Shown here in pieces: positions 10,912 to 20,231 of a stretch of DNA of 64,000 nt. The first letter of the stretch is position 1. The number at the start of each line of letters is the position of its first letter. The stretch covers positions 2,694,501-2,758,500 of the forward strand of contig NZ_AP023361.1 of assembly GCF_014191545.1 (NCBI RefSeq), given 5' to 3'. The notes beneath the pieces are model-generated. The model saw only the letters and a program-made list of their open reading frames with translations, did no database searches and had not been told where the DNA came from. The translations under genes were made by a program, and so were the position numbers. Origin of the DNA: Terrihabitans soli (lineage in GTDB: Bacteria > Pseudomonadota > Alphaproteobacteria > Rhizobiales > Methylopilaceae).

Positions 10912-13005
10912 TCATGCCGGACCCGGCCTCCGGCGGCCCTCACCGGAGAGCAGTTTCGCCCAGCCTGCCAGACGGCTTGAATGACCGGTAAGCTCTTGAA
11001 CATTCGTGAAAATCCGGCGCCGCCAGTTCGGGTGGCCGGTCTCGACCCCCGGCAGATTGGCCTGGTCGATCTCGCCTGCGGCATCTTCGAACTGGATGGC
11101 CGTGAGCGCCGAGGGCGCCCGGGCGATGAACCGTATGGCGGCATCGAGCGGGGGCTCCGGCGGGGGCTCGGCGGTGTCCAGAAGCCCCTCCTCATTCAGC
11201 GCCTGGCAGAATTTGCGGACATCCTCACGCCGTGCGGTCCGCTCATGCCCGGCCCGCTCAGGATCGAAGACGGCAAGATTTTCGCGCAGATCGATATCGC
11301 CGCCATGCCACCAGCCGCGGAGCGTCGGCAGATCGTGCGTCGTGAAAACCGACATGGCATCGCGCGGATATTCCGCCGGCTTCTTGAAGCGCCCGTGTTC
11401 ACCGCGCTCGAAATACATGACCCGGTAGGACAAAAGGCCGGCATGCATGATCGCATCCGAAAAACCCTCCGGCGCCGTGCCGAGATCTTCTGCAATGACA
11501 ATACATTTCGAGCGATGACTCTCGAGCCGCAGCACCGCGAGCAATCCCTCGAACGGGAAATCGACATAGGCGCCGTCCGGTCCATGCCCGCCTTCCGGGA
11601 TAAGAAACAGTCTCCGCAGCTGAAAGGCATGATCGATTCGAATGGCGCCGGCATGACGCATGTTGGCCGTCACGAGTGCCCGGAACGCTTTCAGACCGTG
11701 GCGTTCGAGCGCGAACGGGTCCATCGGCGGCAGACCCCAGTTCTGTCCCTGCGGTCCGAGCGGATCGGGCGGCGCGCCGACGGATAGCGTCGGCGAGAAC
11801 AATTCGGGCGCGGCCCAGACTTCCGATCCGCTGCGGTCGCCACCGACCGCAAGATCGCGATAAAGCCCGATCGCCATGCCGCTCTCGCGCGCGGCGTTCG
11901 CAGCTTCGTTCAATTGCTTATCGGCGAGATATTGAAGCCAAGCATGGAAGGTGACGAGATCGGCTTTCTCGTCGCAGAACCAGGAGACAACCTCGGATTT
12001 CGGCGAGCGGAACGCATCGGGCCATTCGCCCGTCCAATTCCGGTTCTCGCCACGAAAATGTTCAGACAGGGCTTCGAACGCGGCATGGAGTTTGAGCGGC
12101 TCGCCGCCTTCCTTGCGGAAGGCCTCAAAGTCCGCGTCGGTACCGTCCATCAGAAAATCCGCGAACAGCGCATCGAGCAGCGGCCGCTTGAGCGCCCAGA
12201 CGCCCTCATGATCGACAAGCGGCGCCGAACGCAGCACCGCAAGCTTTGCACGATACTCCGCGCTGTCCATCAATTCCGCGGCTTTCGAACCGGAAAATCC
12301 GGAAATGGCGGTGATGTCGAGATGCAGCGTTTCAAGGAAGAGGCGCGAGGACGGCGAATAGGGTGAATATTTCGAGCGGTCGGCGGCAAACAGCGCATGC
12401 AGCGGGCTAAGACCGAGAAAATCGCCGCCAAGCGTTCCCGTGCCCGTCGCGGCTTCCGCGACATCGGTATACTCGCCGATGCCCATACTGCGCGCACTCG
12501 TCAGTCCGTACACCTGCGCGACCGTGCCCCAGAGCCGCGCGCCGCGCGACAGCACATCCGGCAGATAACAGCGCGGCGGGGCCGAAATAATCGTCGCCGA
12601 ACCTGTGTCATCGCCTGCCGAAAGTTCGAGCGCAAAATAGCCCATATTCAGCGGCGGCAGGAGAACAAGCCCGTCCGAGACGGGAACGCGCCCGTCACGC
12701 ACCGCGCCGCTCTCATCGGTCAGGCGGAAGCCGGCTTCGCCTGCAGATGTCTTGATCGCAATGCGCGGCGACTGGCCGGGCACGGAGACGATCAGCGCCG
12801 GGATGAGCCCGTTACGAAGCTTCTCCAGCCCAATGAGGCTTTCGCGCGCCTCTGCCTCGGTCTGCGATTTCAGTCCAAAACCGTCGAGCACGCGCAGGCG
12901 CGCTTCAAGCGAGGTTTCGACCCAGGAGCCATTTTGATCGCGGAAACCCGCATGCGCGCCGGCAAGATCGGCGAGGCGGTGACGGATATCATCGAATTCG
13001 CTCAT
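10912..13005 (-). CDS. malQ: 4-alpha-glucanotransferase (amylomaltase, GH77)
   Basis: GH77 disproportionating enzyme that moves maltosyl and longer glucan segments between maltodextrins, releasing glucose. Seen: RIDHAFQLRRLFLIP (nucleophile Asp), IVIAEDLGTAPEGF (acid/base Glu), TTHDLPTLRGWW (third acidic residue). At 697 aa it is the long bacterial form with an N-terminal extension. The ATG follows AGGGCAGGGT and lies 8 bp after the glgX stop; the gap to glgE is 78 bp. In this operon it would recycle short maltodextrins released by GlgX. Confidence 0.95.
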   Translation of the reverse strand: MSEFDDIRHRLADLAGAHAGFRDQNGSWVETSLEARLRVLDGFGLKSQTEAEARESLIGLEKLRNGLIPALIVSVPGQSPRIAIKTSAGEAGFRLTDESGAVRDGRVPVSDGLVLLPPLNMGYFALELSAGDDTGSATIISAPPRCYLPDVLSRGARLWGTVAQVYGLTSARSMGIGEYTDVAEAATGTGTLGGDFLGLSPLHALFAADRSKYSPYSPSSRLFLETLHLDITAISGFSGSKAAELMDSAEYRAKLAVLRSAPLVDHEGVWALKRPLLDALFADFLMDGTDADFEAFRKEGGEPLKLHAAFEALSEHFRGENRNWTGEWPDAFRSPKSEVVSWFCDEKADLVTFHAWLQYLADKQLNEAANAARESGMAIGLYRDLAVGGDRSGSEVWAAPELFSPTLSVGAPPDPLGPQGQNWGLPPMDPFALERHGLKAFRALVTANMRHAGAIRIDHAFQLRRLFLIPEGGHGPDGAYVDFPFEGLLAVLRLESHRSKCIVIAEDLGTAPEGFSDAIMHAGLLSYRVMYFERGEHGRFKKPAEYPRDAMSVFTTHDLPTLRGWWHGGDIDLRENLAVFDPERAGHERTARREDVRKFCQALNEEGLLDTAEPPPEPPLDAAIRFIARAPSALTAIQFEDAAGEIDQANLPGVETGHPNWRRRIFTNVQELTGHSSRLAGWAKLLSGEGRRRPGPA

Positions 13006-13013
13006 ACCCTGCC

Positions 13014-15191
13014 CTAACCTTCATGCCTGAAGAGGACAAGCGTGCGCGGCGGAATTTCGAACATCTCGCCCGGTCCGAACATAGCGGGATACTCTTTCAC
13101 CAGGCCCTCGGCGAGCCCTGTGTCGATGATCGACGCCCAGCGGCGGCTCGGGAATTTTTCCGGCAGTTTGAACGGCACCGCTTCGTGCCAGGCATTCATC
13201 AGAAGCAGGAAGCGGTGCCCGTCCGGCGCATCATTGCCGAACTGCATGCCGATCGTGCGGCGTCCGGCGCTCCAGTCTTCCGGCGTCATTTCGCGGCCGA
13301 CCGGATCGATCCAGTAAATGTCTTTCAAGCCGGTGCCGCCGACAAGCGCGCCGGTCATGAAACTCTTGCGTCGGAACGCATCGTAGCGTGCCCGCAGCTC
13401 GGTCACGTTCTTCACGAACGTCTCGAGCGAAGGATCCGGGTCGTCGCTGTCGCGCCATTTGAGCCAGCTGATTTCATTGTCCTGGCAATAGGCATTGTTG
13501 TTGCCGTCCTGCGTGCGCGACATCTCATCGCCCGCGGTCATCATCGGAACGCCTTGCGCGAACATCAACGTCGCGAAGAAATTTCGCTTCTGCCGTGCGC
13601 GCAGCGCGGTGATTTCCGGGTCGTCCGTCGCGCCCTCGGTGCCGCAGTTCCAGCTGATATTGTGGCTGTGGCCGTCTTTGTTGTCTTCGCCGTTCGGCTC
13701 GTTATGGCGTTCGTTGTAGGAGACGAGATCCTGCAGCGTGAAGCCGTCATGCGAGGTGACGAAGTTGATCGACGCCCAGGGATGGCGCCCGCTCGGTTCG
13801 TAGGTTTCCCGCGATCCCGTCAATACGCGTCCGAGCGCGGGCAACTGATCCTCATCGCCACGCCAATAGCCGCGCACCGTATCGCGGAACTGATCGTTCC
13901 ATTCGCTCCAGCCCGGCGGGAAATTACCGACGCGATAGCCGCCCGAACCGACATCCCAGGGCTCGGCAATCAGCTTTGTCTTCGACAGAACGGGATCCTG
14001 CGCGACGGCCTGGAGGAATCCGGACCGCGCGTCATATTCGAACGGATCGCGCGCAAGCGTCGTCGCAAGATCGAAACGGAAGCCGTCGATGTGATAGTTC
14101 TCGACCCAATGGCGGAGCGAATCCATCACCATCTGCAGCACGCGCGGATGCGACACGTCGAGCGTATTGCCGGTGCCGGTCGAGTCCCAGGAATGGCGTG
14201 GGTTTTCCGGCGAAAGCTTGTAATAGACGGCATTGTCGATGCCGCGGAAGGAAAGCGTCGGGCCGAGCGATGAGCCTTCACAGGTGTGATTGTAGACAAC
14301 GTCGAGAACGACTTCGATGCCCGCATCGTGCAGCGCGCGGATCGCGCCCTTGAAACCGTTGACGCCGGCATCGCCGAGATAGCGCGGCTCGGGCGCGAAA
14401 TAAGCGAGAGTCGAGTAACCCCAATAGTTTTTGAGATTCTTCTCCACGAGGAAGCGATCGTCGACGAAAGCCTGGATCGGCAGGAGTTCGAGCGTTGTCA
14501 CACCGATCTTTTTCAGATGCTCGATGACTTTCGGATGGCCAAGCGCCGTGTACGTGCCGCGCCAGCTTTTCGGCACGTCCGGCTGAAGTTCGGTGAGGCC
14601 TTTGACATGCGCCTCATAAATCACCGTATCGCGCCACGGCACGTTCGGCTTTCTGTCTTCGCCCCAATAATGAGCCGGCTCTTCGACGACACATTTCGGC
14701 ATGAAGCGCGCGCTGTCGCGCCGGTCCATCGTCAGATCGCCCCGCTGCGAGCCGATGCGATAGCCCCACATCGAATCGTGCCAGCGCAATTTGCCTGACA
14801 GAAGCCGCGCATAGGGATCGACCAGCAGTTTGTGCGGATTGAATCTGTGGCCGTGCGCCGGATCGTAAGGACCATGCACGCGATAGCCGTAAAGCTGGCC
14901 CGGCGTCAGCCCTTCAACGTGGATGTGCCATACATTATCGGTGCGGTTCGGCATCGCGATGCGCACGCTTTCGCGCTCCGCGCCGGGATCGAACAGGCAC
15001 AGCTCAACGGCGGTCGCGTGTTCCGAGAACAAAGCGAAGTTGACGCCCTTGCCGTCCCAGACCGCGCCGAGCGGATTGGGGGCGCCTTCGCTGAGGCGAT
15101 GCATGGAGGACGGGGGTCTGAGGCTCGAGGCGATGGAGCGAGCCGTATTGCTCAACGCCTTTGTCCAATCCGAAGGTCCGCTCGATGCCAT
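13014..15191 (-). CDS. glgX: glycogen debranching enzyme (isoamylase type)
   Basis: GlgX hydrolyses alpha-1,6 branches of limit dextrins. CBM48 N-terminal region (PNPLGAVWDGKGVNFALFS, about 37-55), GH13 barrel with DVVYNHTCEGS, nucleophile Asp in GFRFDLATTLARDP, Glu in KLIAEPWDVG and Asp in FVTSHDGFTL. NGEDNKDGHSHNISWN is a signature of GlgX/isoamylases. At 725 aa it is slightly longer than usual because of ~28 extra residues before the conserved MHRLSEGAP; the ATG at 15107 is an alternative start, and neither has a strong SD. It is the first gene of the glucan operon, about 30 bp after the displaced end of ligD. Confidence 0.94.
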   Translation of the reverse strand: MASSGPSDWTKALSNTARSIASSLRPPSSMHRLSEGAPNPLGAVWDGKGVNFALFSEHATAVELCLFDPGAERESVRIAMPNRTDNVWHIHVEGLTPGQLYGYRVHGPYDPAHGHRFNPHKLLVDPYARLLSGKLRWHDSMWGYRIGSQRGDLTMDRRDSARFMPKCVVEEPAHYWGEDRKPNVPWRDTVIYEAHVKGLTELQPDVPKSWRGTYTALGHPKVIEHLKKIGVTTLELLPIQAFVDDRFLVEKNLKNYWGYSTLAYFAPEPRYLGDAGVNGFKGAIRALHDAGIEVVLDVVYNHTCEGSSLGPTLSFRGIDNAVYYKLSPENPRHSWDSTGTGNTLDVSHPRVLQMVMDSLRHWVENYHIDGFRFDLATTLARDPFEYDARSGFLQAVAQDPVLSKTKLIAEPWDVGSGGYRVGNFPPGWSEWNDQFRDTVRGYWRGDEDQLPALGRVLTGSRETYEPSGRHPWASINFVTSHDGFTLQDLVSYNERHNEPNGEDNKDGHSHNISWNCGTEGATDDPEITALRARQKRNFFATLMFAQGVPMMTAGDEMSRTQDGNNNAYCQDNEISWLKWRDSDDPDPSLETFVKNVTELRARYDAFRRKSFMTGALVGGTGLKDIYWIDPVGREMTPEDWSAGRRTIGMQFGNDAPDGHRFLLLMNAWHEAVPFKLPEKFPSRRWASIIDTGLAEGLVKEYPAMFGPGEMFEIPPRTLVLFRHEG

Positions 15192-15221
15192 ACAGCGTGT
15201 TGTCCGTTAACCTACGTTATC

Positions 15222-15392
15222 TCAGCGTACTTTCCGGCGGCTTTTGCCGAGAAGCGGCTTCAGCGATTGCCGGGTCTTGAAGACCTCGGCCCAGGGGTCG
15301 CGGCCAAGATGTTGCAAGCGGCGAGCCAGATTTGTCACGTTGAAATGCTCTCCCTTCATATCGGGCCCCAATTCCTCCCAGTCGAGGGGGTG
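15222..15392 (-). pseudogene. ligD: displaced C-terminal segment of LigD (after a one-base frameshift)
   Basis: In the frame one base off from ligD, the minus strand encodes LDWEELGPDMKGEHFNV, then RLQHLGRDPWAEVF, ending at 15222. This is the expected C-terminal end of the LigD polymerase domain, about 56 residues. It has no start of its own and joins the main ligD frame at the run of five G (plus strand 15386-15390); six would restore one 862-aa protein. Confidence 0.75.
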
Positions 15393-17809
15393 GCGACCGG
15401 CGCGCCCGGCCGCGCCCGTGTCGAATAGGCGGCAACCGCCGTCGCCCCCTGCCCGTTCCTGAGATAGTCGACAAAGACCCGTCCTTTGCGGATCTTCTTT
15501 GACATGGTGGAGACATAGAGCTCGGGGCTGTCGCCGGCCATCTGCTCGGCAAAGACTTTGGTAAACGCTTTCGCTTCGTCCCATGCCACATCCGGCTTCA
15601 GCGGCACGACGACATGCAGCCCCTTGCCGCCGGTCGTTTTCACAAAGCTTTCGAGACCGAGTTCGTTCATGCGCTCGCGCACGTCGCGCGCGGCGGCAAC
15701 GACGCCGGACCATGCGACGCCGTCTCCCGGATCGAGATCGAAAATCAGCCGGTCCGGCATGGTCAGTTTCGGCTGTTTCGAGCCCCAGGGATGAATTTCG
15801 AGCACGCCCGCCTGCACCAGCGAGATCAGCCCGCTGATATCTTTGATCGCGAGCATTTTCTCGTCATCGCCCGGCACGTCGATTTCGCGAATGCCCGGTC
15901 CGAGCCCGGCCCAGGCATGTTTCTGGAAAAAGCATTTCGCGCTCGCGCCCGACGGGCAGCGCACCAGAGACAGCGGACGGTCGACAAGATGCGGCAAAAT
16001 CCAGTCGGCGATCTCGGCGTAAAATTCGGCAAGCCCTTGTTTGGTGACACCTTCATCATCCCACAGCACGCGCTCGGGGTGACTGAGATTGACGCCCGCG
16101 ACCGCGACGCCTTTCTTTATCTGCGCCATCTTTGCCTTGGCTTTCGGCTCGGGCATGTCTTTCGGCACCTCACGCACCGCGCTTTTCGGATCCTTATCCT
16201 CGCGCAGGCCTTTGAAACTAGCGTGGCGCAAAGACCCATCCTGCGTCCAGCCGCGAAATTCAACTTCGGCAACGAGCTTAGGCTTCACCCAGATCACGCC
16301 GCGCCGCTCGTCCGCCGACAGCTTTTCCGCGAAAGACGAGGCATCGGCCTTCACCTTGTCCATCGCCTTTTTCAGATTGCGCGCGATCTTCTGCGTATAG
16401 CCGGTGCCGACGCGTCCGGCATAAACGAGTTTGCCCTTTTCATAGTATCCCATCACCAGCGAGCCGATCATGCCGGCGGAGACGGTCGACGGCACATAGC
16501 CGCCGATCACAAATTCCGAGCTTTGCGTGCATTTGACCTTCAGCCAGTTGTCGTTACGTCCTGATTTATAGGGCGCGTCGGCACGCTTGGAGATAATGCC
16601 CTCAAGTCCGAGACGGCAGGCATGCTCGAGCATCGCATCGCCTTCGGTTGCGAAATGTTCGGAAAAGCGGAGCTTATCCGCCGGCGCATGTTCAACGAGC
16701 GCCTGCAGAGCCGTTTTGCGTTCAAGCAGCGGCAGTGCTCTCAGATCGTGCTCGTTAAGATGCAGAAGATCAAAAGCATAGTAGATGGCTTTTCCGGCGA
16801 CGAGCTTGCCGCCGCGTCCGCCGAGATCCTGCTGCAAGGCCGAGAAACTTGAGGCGCCCGTCTCGTCTTCGACCACAGCTTCGCCATCGATCAGCGCTTC
16901 GCCGACGGGAAGCGTTTTGATACCGGCACAGATGTTCGGGAATCTGTGCGACCAGTCGAGCCCGTTGCGCGTGAGGAGTTTCACCTTGCCGTTCTTCAGC
17001 CGCGCCTGCAGGCGATAGCCGTCGAACTTCACTTCGTGCAGCCAGTTTTCGCCCGAGCGCGCTTTGGCGACGAGCGTTGCCAACTGCGGCTCAACAAAGT
17101 CGGGAAGCTTTGCCTTCTTCCCGGTATGGACGATGAGGGCCTCGGATTTTTTCGCCGTTTTCGATTTTGCGGTTTTCGGCTTTTTCTCCTCCGTCGAATT
17201 CACGCTGTCGCCGCGCTTGGATTTCCAGACGCGTTCCTTTTTCGCCGCAATTTCCGGGATAGTGCGGCCGGAGACGACGGAGCGGTCCAGCTCTTTCAGA
17301 ATGTCCTTGTCTCTTGCCGTCCGCGCCGCTTCGTCGTCGGATTTGATCAGAAGCCAGGGCTCGGCCTTCTCCCGCGCCTTTTTCTTCATGCGCACAAGAT
17401 GCCAGCGGCCGGATAGTTTTTCGCCGTGCAGCGAAAATTCCAGATGGCCCTTCTTCAGGCCTTTGTGCGGATCGCCTTCCGGCTGCCACGTGCCGCGATC
17501 CCAGATCATCACCGTGCCGCCGCCATACTGATCCTTGGGGATGATGCCCTCGAAGGAATTGTAGGCGATGGGGTGGTCTTCGGTCTGGACGGCAAGCCGC
17601 TTGTCGGTCGGCACAAGGCTCGGCCCGCGCGTCACCGCCCAGCTCTTCATCACGCCGTCGAGTTCGATCCGGAAATCGTAATGAAGCCGCGTCGCATCGT
17701 GCTTTTGGACAACGAAAGCGAATCCTTTCGCCTTCCCGGCTTTGGGGGCGGGTTCGGGCGTCTTCGAGAAATCGCGCTTCTTGCGGTAGGCGTCGAGGAG
17801 CTTCGGCAC
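15356..17809 (-). CDS. ligD: ATP-dependent DNA ligase D, frameshifted near the 3' end
   Basis: Multi-domain NHEJ ligase in the order phosphoesterase-ligase-polymerase. PE domain about 30-160 (HYDFRIELDG at 43-52, EDHP at 77-80); ligase about 235-530 with nucleophile Lys in EVKFDGYRLQ (K261); polymerase/primase from about 580 with LIFDLDPGDG. It processes and seals double-strand break ends with Ku. As read the protein stops at 817 aa after APVATPSTGRNWGPI, while the next frame continues the family sequence to 15222. So the last ~56 polymerase residues are lost unless the missing C in the run is a sequencing error. PE and ligase parts are intact. It lies 47 bp after the TPR gene. Confidence 0.9.
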   Translation of the reverse strand: MPKLLDAYRKKRDFSKTPEPAPKAGKAKGFAFVVQKHDATRLHYDFRIELDGVMKSWAVTRGPSLVPTDKRLAVQTEDHPIAYNSFEGIIPKDQYGGGTVMIWDRGTWQPEGDPHKGLKKGHLEFSLHGEKLSGRWHLVRMKKKAREKAEPWLLIKSDDEAARTARDKDILKELDRSVVSGRTIPEIAAKKERVWKSKRGDSVNSTEEKKPKTAKSKTAKKSEALIVHTGKKAKLPDFVEPQLATLVAKARSGENWLHEVKFDGYRLQARLKNGKVKLLTRNGLDWSHRFPNICAGIKTLPVGEALIDGEAVVEDETGASSFSALQQDLGGRGGKLVAGKAIYYAFDLLHLNEHDLRALPLLERKTALQALVEHAPADKLRFSEHFATEGDAMLEHACRLGLEGIISKRADAPYKSGRNDNWLKVKCTQSSEFVIGGYVPSTVSAGMIGSLVMGYYEKGKLVYAGRVGTGYTQKIARNLKKAMDKVKADASSFAEKLSADERRGVIWVKPKLVAEVEFRGWTQDGSLRHASFKGLREDKDPKSAVREVPKDMPEPKAKAKMAQIKKGVAVAGVNLSHPERVLWDDEGVTKQGLAEFYAEIADWILPHLVDRPLSLVRCPSGASAKCFFQKHAWAGLGPGIREIDVPGDDEKMLAIKDISGLISLVQAGVLEIHPWGSKQPKLTMPDRLIFDLDPGDGVAWSGVVAAARDVRERMNELGLESFVKTTGGKGLHVVVPLKPDVAWDEAKAFTKVFAEQMAGDSPELYVSTMSKKIRKGRVFVDYLRNGQGATAVAAYSTRARPGAPVATPSTGRNWGPI

Positions 17810-17856
17810 GCCTGATCAATTCGTCGGCGCGAAACTCGTTCCCGTAAAGGGTATGG

Positions 17857-18984
17857 CTATTCGGCTATGCTGAGGCCGCGCATGCGGAACCGGCATTCGA
17901 TCGCCCTTTTGCGGGCCGTATCGGCGGCGGGCGTCCCCGGTTCGAGGCCGATAAAATGCTCCCAAACCGGAAGCGCGTCGGCAAAGCGGTCGAGGCTCTG
18001 GAGCAAGAGAGCAAGATTATAGGCCGCGTCGGCATAATTGCCGGCGATCTCCAGCGCCTTGCAGTAACAGGTGATGGCTTCGTCCTTGCGGCCGCCATCC
18101 TCTTCGGCCACCGCGAGGTTGAACCAGGCTTCGGGGAAATGCGGGGCGCGGGCAATCGCCTTGCGCCACAGGATGCGAGCTTCGGCATGCCGCCCCTGCG
18201 CATCCAGCACATTTCCGAGATTAAACGGCGTGATCGGATCGTCGCGATCCATTTTCATCGCGAGATCGTAGAGACGTTCGGCGGCTTCGAGATCGCCGAG
18301 CATTTCCGCCTCTTCGGCGCATTCGACAATATCGTCGATCCGTTCGGGCAGCGCCTCGAAAGGCAGAGCGAACTGGCCATCAAGCCGGGCGACGACGCCC
18401 TCGATATTGCGGCCGACCGCGCCGTCGGGCCCCACCGTCAGACGTACTTCGCTGAGCCGTGTGCCTTCACGTCGGAGTGCGACGGCCGCCGTCACAAGTG
18501 CTGCAAAATCGCAGCCTTCGCGCATCAGCCGCGCGGCTTCCTTGGCCGATACAAGATCTCGATAACCGTAAAATTCTTCGACCGGTTCGATCACATCGAA
18601 CAGCGCGAGCCAGAACAGGAATTCCTCATCGAGACCCGAGAGACGCGCCACGTCCTCGATCGTCATCCAGCGTTCTTCCTCGACCGGCGGCGGGGCGAGG
18701 CCGAGGCTGCGCTGGAGAGACAATTCGCTGATCAGCGCCGCGTGATCGGGCATGCGCTCAAGCACATGGATCATGCGCGAGCCGGTGAGCAGCGCATGCG
18801 CCGTGCCGCTGCCGACGGCAACGAGGGTCACGCGTTTTTTAAGACGGGTTTGAAGATGGGCGCCGGCGCGGCTGACGGCTGCACCGAGCTGCTGCCGCGT
18901 CAGACCGTGGACGCGGCCAAGGACAAAAACCGATGCGCGGTCGAGGTCTAACATCCCCACCCACTGCGGACGCGGGTGAAACAC
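17857..18984 (-). CDS. BRCT-like / MerR-like / TPR protein in the ku-ligD cluster
   Basis: Three parts can be seen in 375 aa. Residues about 14-95 (SVFVLGRVHGLTRQQLGAAV, then GAHLQTRLKKRVTLVAVG) resemble a BRCT fold. Residues 106-172 (WMTIEDVARLSGLDEEFLFW, then FYGYRDLVSAKEAARL) resemble a MerR-type winged helix. Residues about 220-360 are at least three TPR repeats (FNLGNVLDAQGRHAEA, AWFNLAVAEEDGGRKDEA, AAYNLALLLQSLDRFADA). It lies between ku and ligD with gaps of 64 and 47 bp, suggesting an NHEJ-linked scaffold or regulator; that role is inference. The start is a GTG; an ATG ten codons downstream is an alternative. Confidence 0.7.
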   Translation of the reverse strand: MFHPRPQWVGMLDLDRASVFVLGRVHGLTRQQLGAAVSRAGAHLQTRLKKRVTLVAVGSGTAHALLTGSRMIHVLERMPDHAALISELSLQRSLGLAPPPVEEERWMTIEDVARLSGLDEEFLFWLALFDVIEPVEEFYGYRDLVSAKEAARLMREGCDFAALVTAAVALRREGTRLSEVRLTVGPDGAVGRNIEGVVARLDGQFALPFEALPERIDDIVECAEEAEMLGDLEAAERLYDLAMKMDRDDPITPFNLGNVLDAQGRHAEARILWRKAIARAPHFPEAWFNLAVAEEDGGRKDEAITCYCKALEIAGNYADAAYNLALLLQSLDRFADALPVWEHFIGLEPGTPAADTARKRAIECRFRMRGLSIAE

Positions 18985-19048
18985 GAATCACGTCCGCCAC
19001 GAAAAGTGTGCGGCAAGAATGGTTAACAAATCTAAACCTTTTTTGCCG

Positions 19049-19957
19049 CTAGCCTGCAGCGCGGCGCTTGGCTGGCTTTTTGGCAACAGTCTTTTTCGTG
19101 CTGCGGGTTTTGCTCTTGGCGGCGGGACGGCGAACTTCACCCGAAGATTTGCCGCTTGTGGATTTCGCCGCTTTGCCGCCGCGCTCGCCATCGATGGAGC
19201 GGCGCAGCGCGTCCATGAGATTGATGACGTTCGAGGGCTTTGCCTCTTTCGGAACCTTGATCTCGCGGCCCTGCTGCTTGGCCTTCAGGAGTTCGATCAG
19301 GGCGTTCTCGTAGCGGTCCTCGAATTTGCCGGGATCAAACTTGCCCTTTTTCTTGTCGATGATGTGCTCGGCGAGTTCCAGCATCTCGCCGGGGATTTTC
19401 ACGTTCGGAATATCCTCGAAATACGCTTCGTCGTCGCGCACTTCGTATTTGTAGTTCACGGTCGTCACGAGAATGCCCTTCCCCCGCGGGAAAAGCGCGA
19501 CGATGCGCTCGCGGCGATTGAGGACGAGGGTCGCGATGCCGACGACCTTCTTTCTCTTCATCGCCTCGCGGATGACGGCAAAGGCTTCCTGAGCGACCTT
19601 GTCGTCCGGCGCGAGATAATGCGAGCCGTCGAGATAGACCTGGTCGATCTCGTCCTCGGGCACGAATTGCTGGATGTCGATCGTGTGGGTCGATTCAAGC
19701 TGGACCTTCTCCAGGTCTTCGTTCTCGACGATCACATAATTGCCCTTGGCGAATTCATAGCCCTTCACCCGGTCGTCGCGCTCGACGACTTCCTCCGTCT
19801 CGGAATCGATCATCTGCTGCTTCAGCCGGTTTCCAGTTTCCCGGTTCAGCGTGTTGAAGGAGATGCGCTCCGAAGCATTCGAGGCCGGGAACAGGGCCAC
19901 CGAACAGGAGACGAGAGACAGTTTCAGATAGCCCTTCCAGGATGCACGCGGCGCCAT
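19049..19957 (-). CDS. ku: DNA end-binding protein Ku
   Basis: Bacterial Ku homodimer that rings broken DNA ends and recruits LigD for NHEJ. Begins MAPRASWKGYLKLSLVSC, followed by SFNTLNRETGNRLKQQ and the Ku core beta-barrel; a basic Lys/Arg/Ala-rich tail (about 255-302) is typical of Ku C-termini that bind DNA. I took the ATG at 19957 because GGAGG lies 8 nt upstream and the homologous sequence begins there; the frame is open 23 codons further. It is first in the minus-strand unit ku-TPR-ligD. A GGAAC-N17-TGTT sequence 34 bp upstream resembles an EcfG promoter. Confidence 0.95.
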   Translation of the reverse strand: MAPRASWKGYLKLSLVSCSVALFPASNASERISFNTLNRETGNRLKQQMIDSETEEVVERDDRVKGYEFAKGNYVIVENEDLEKVQLESTHTIDIQQFVPEDEIDQVYLDGSHYLAPDDKVAQEAFAVIREAMKRKKVVGIATLVLNRRERIVALFPRGKGILVTTVNYKYEVRDDEAYFEDIPNVKIPGEMLELAEHIIDKKKGKFDPGKFEDRYENALIELLKAKQQGREIKVPKEAKPSNVINLMDALRRSIDGERGGKAAKSTSGKSSGEVRRPAAKSKTRSTKKTVAKKPAKRRAAG

Positions 19958-19990
19958 ACTGGCTTCCTCCAAGACGCAAGGTCCGGACTC

Positions 19991-20016
19991 AACACCGCTG
20001 GGGAATTCCCGGTTCC
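19991..20016 (-). promoter_or_regulatory. candidate EcfG (general stress sigma) promoter of ku
   Basis: Reading the minus strand: GGAAC (20016-20012), 17 nt, TGTT (19994-19991), 34 nt before the ku ATG. The alphaproteobacterial EcfG/RpoE2 consensus is GGAAC-N16/17-CGTT, so one base of the -10 differs. Rhizobial ku genes under RpoE2 control are known, which makes the site plausible. Confidence 0.45.
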
Positions 20017-20046
20017 CGCCCGTCAAACTCTTCGGTGAACGGCAAT

Positions 20047-20081
20047 AAAAAAGCCGGACAGCTTTGAGGGCTGTCCGGCTT
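20047..20081 (-). terminator. Rho-independent terminator downstream of the csbD-like gene
   Basis: AAGCCGGACAGC (20051-20062) and GCTGTCCGGCTT (20070-20081) form a perfect 12-bp stem with a 7-nt loop. On the minus strand the stem runs into six T (20052-20047). This is the strongest terminator in the window and separates the csbD-like gene from ku. It lies about 150 bp after the csbD stop, so the csbD transcript would have a long 3' UTR. Confidence 0.9.
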
Positions 20082-20231
20082 AGAAGACCCGCCTCGGCGA
20101 GGGGCTGGGGGGCTGGGGGGCTGAGAAGTCGCCGTGGCCTTGGTCTTGAAGGGATAACTCGTCTCGGTAAACGAGGTTCCGCCAGGGTCCGAAAAAATGT
20201 CGGCCGCTGGATGAGTTTTCCTGCGCCCGGA

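Noticed and set aside
9000-15000. Many 130-430-codon plus-strand frames opposite glgE, malQ and glgX
   Set aside because: All mirror the codon periodicity of intact minus-strand enzymes and lack domains.
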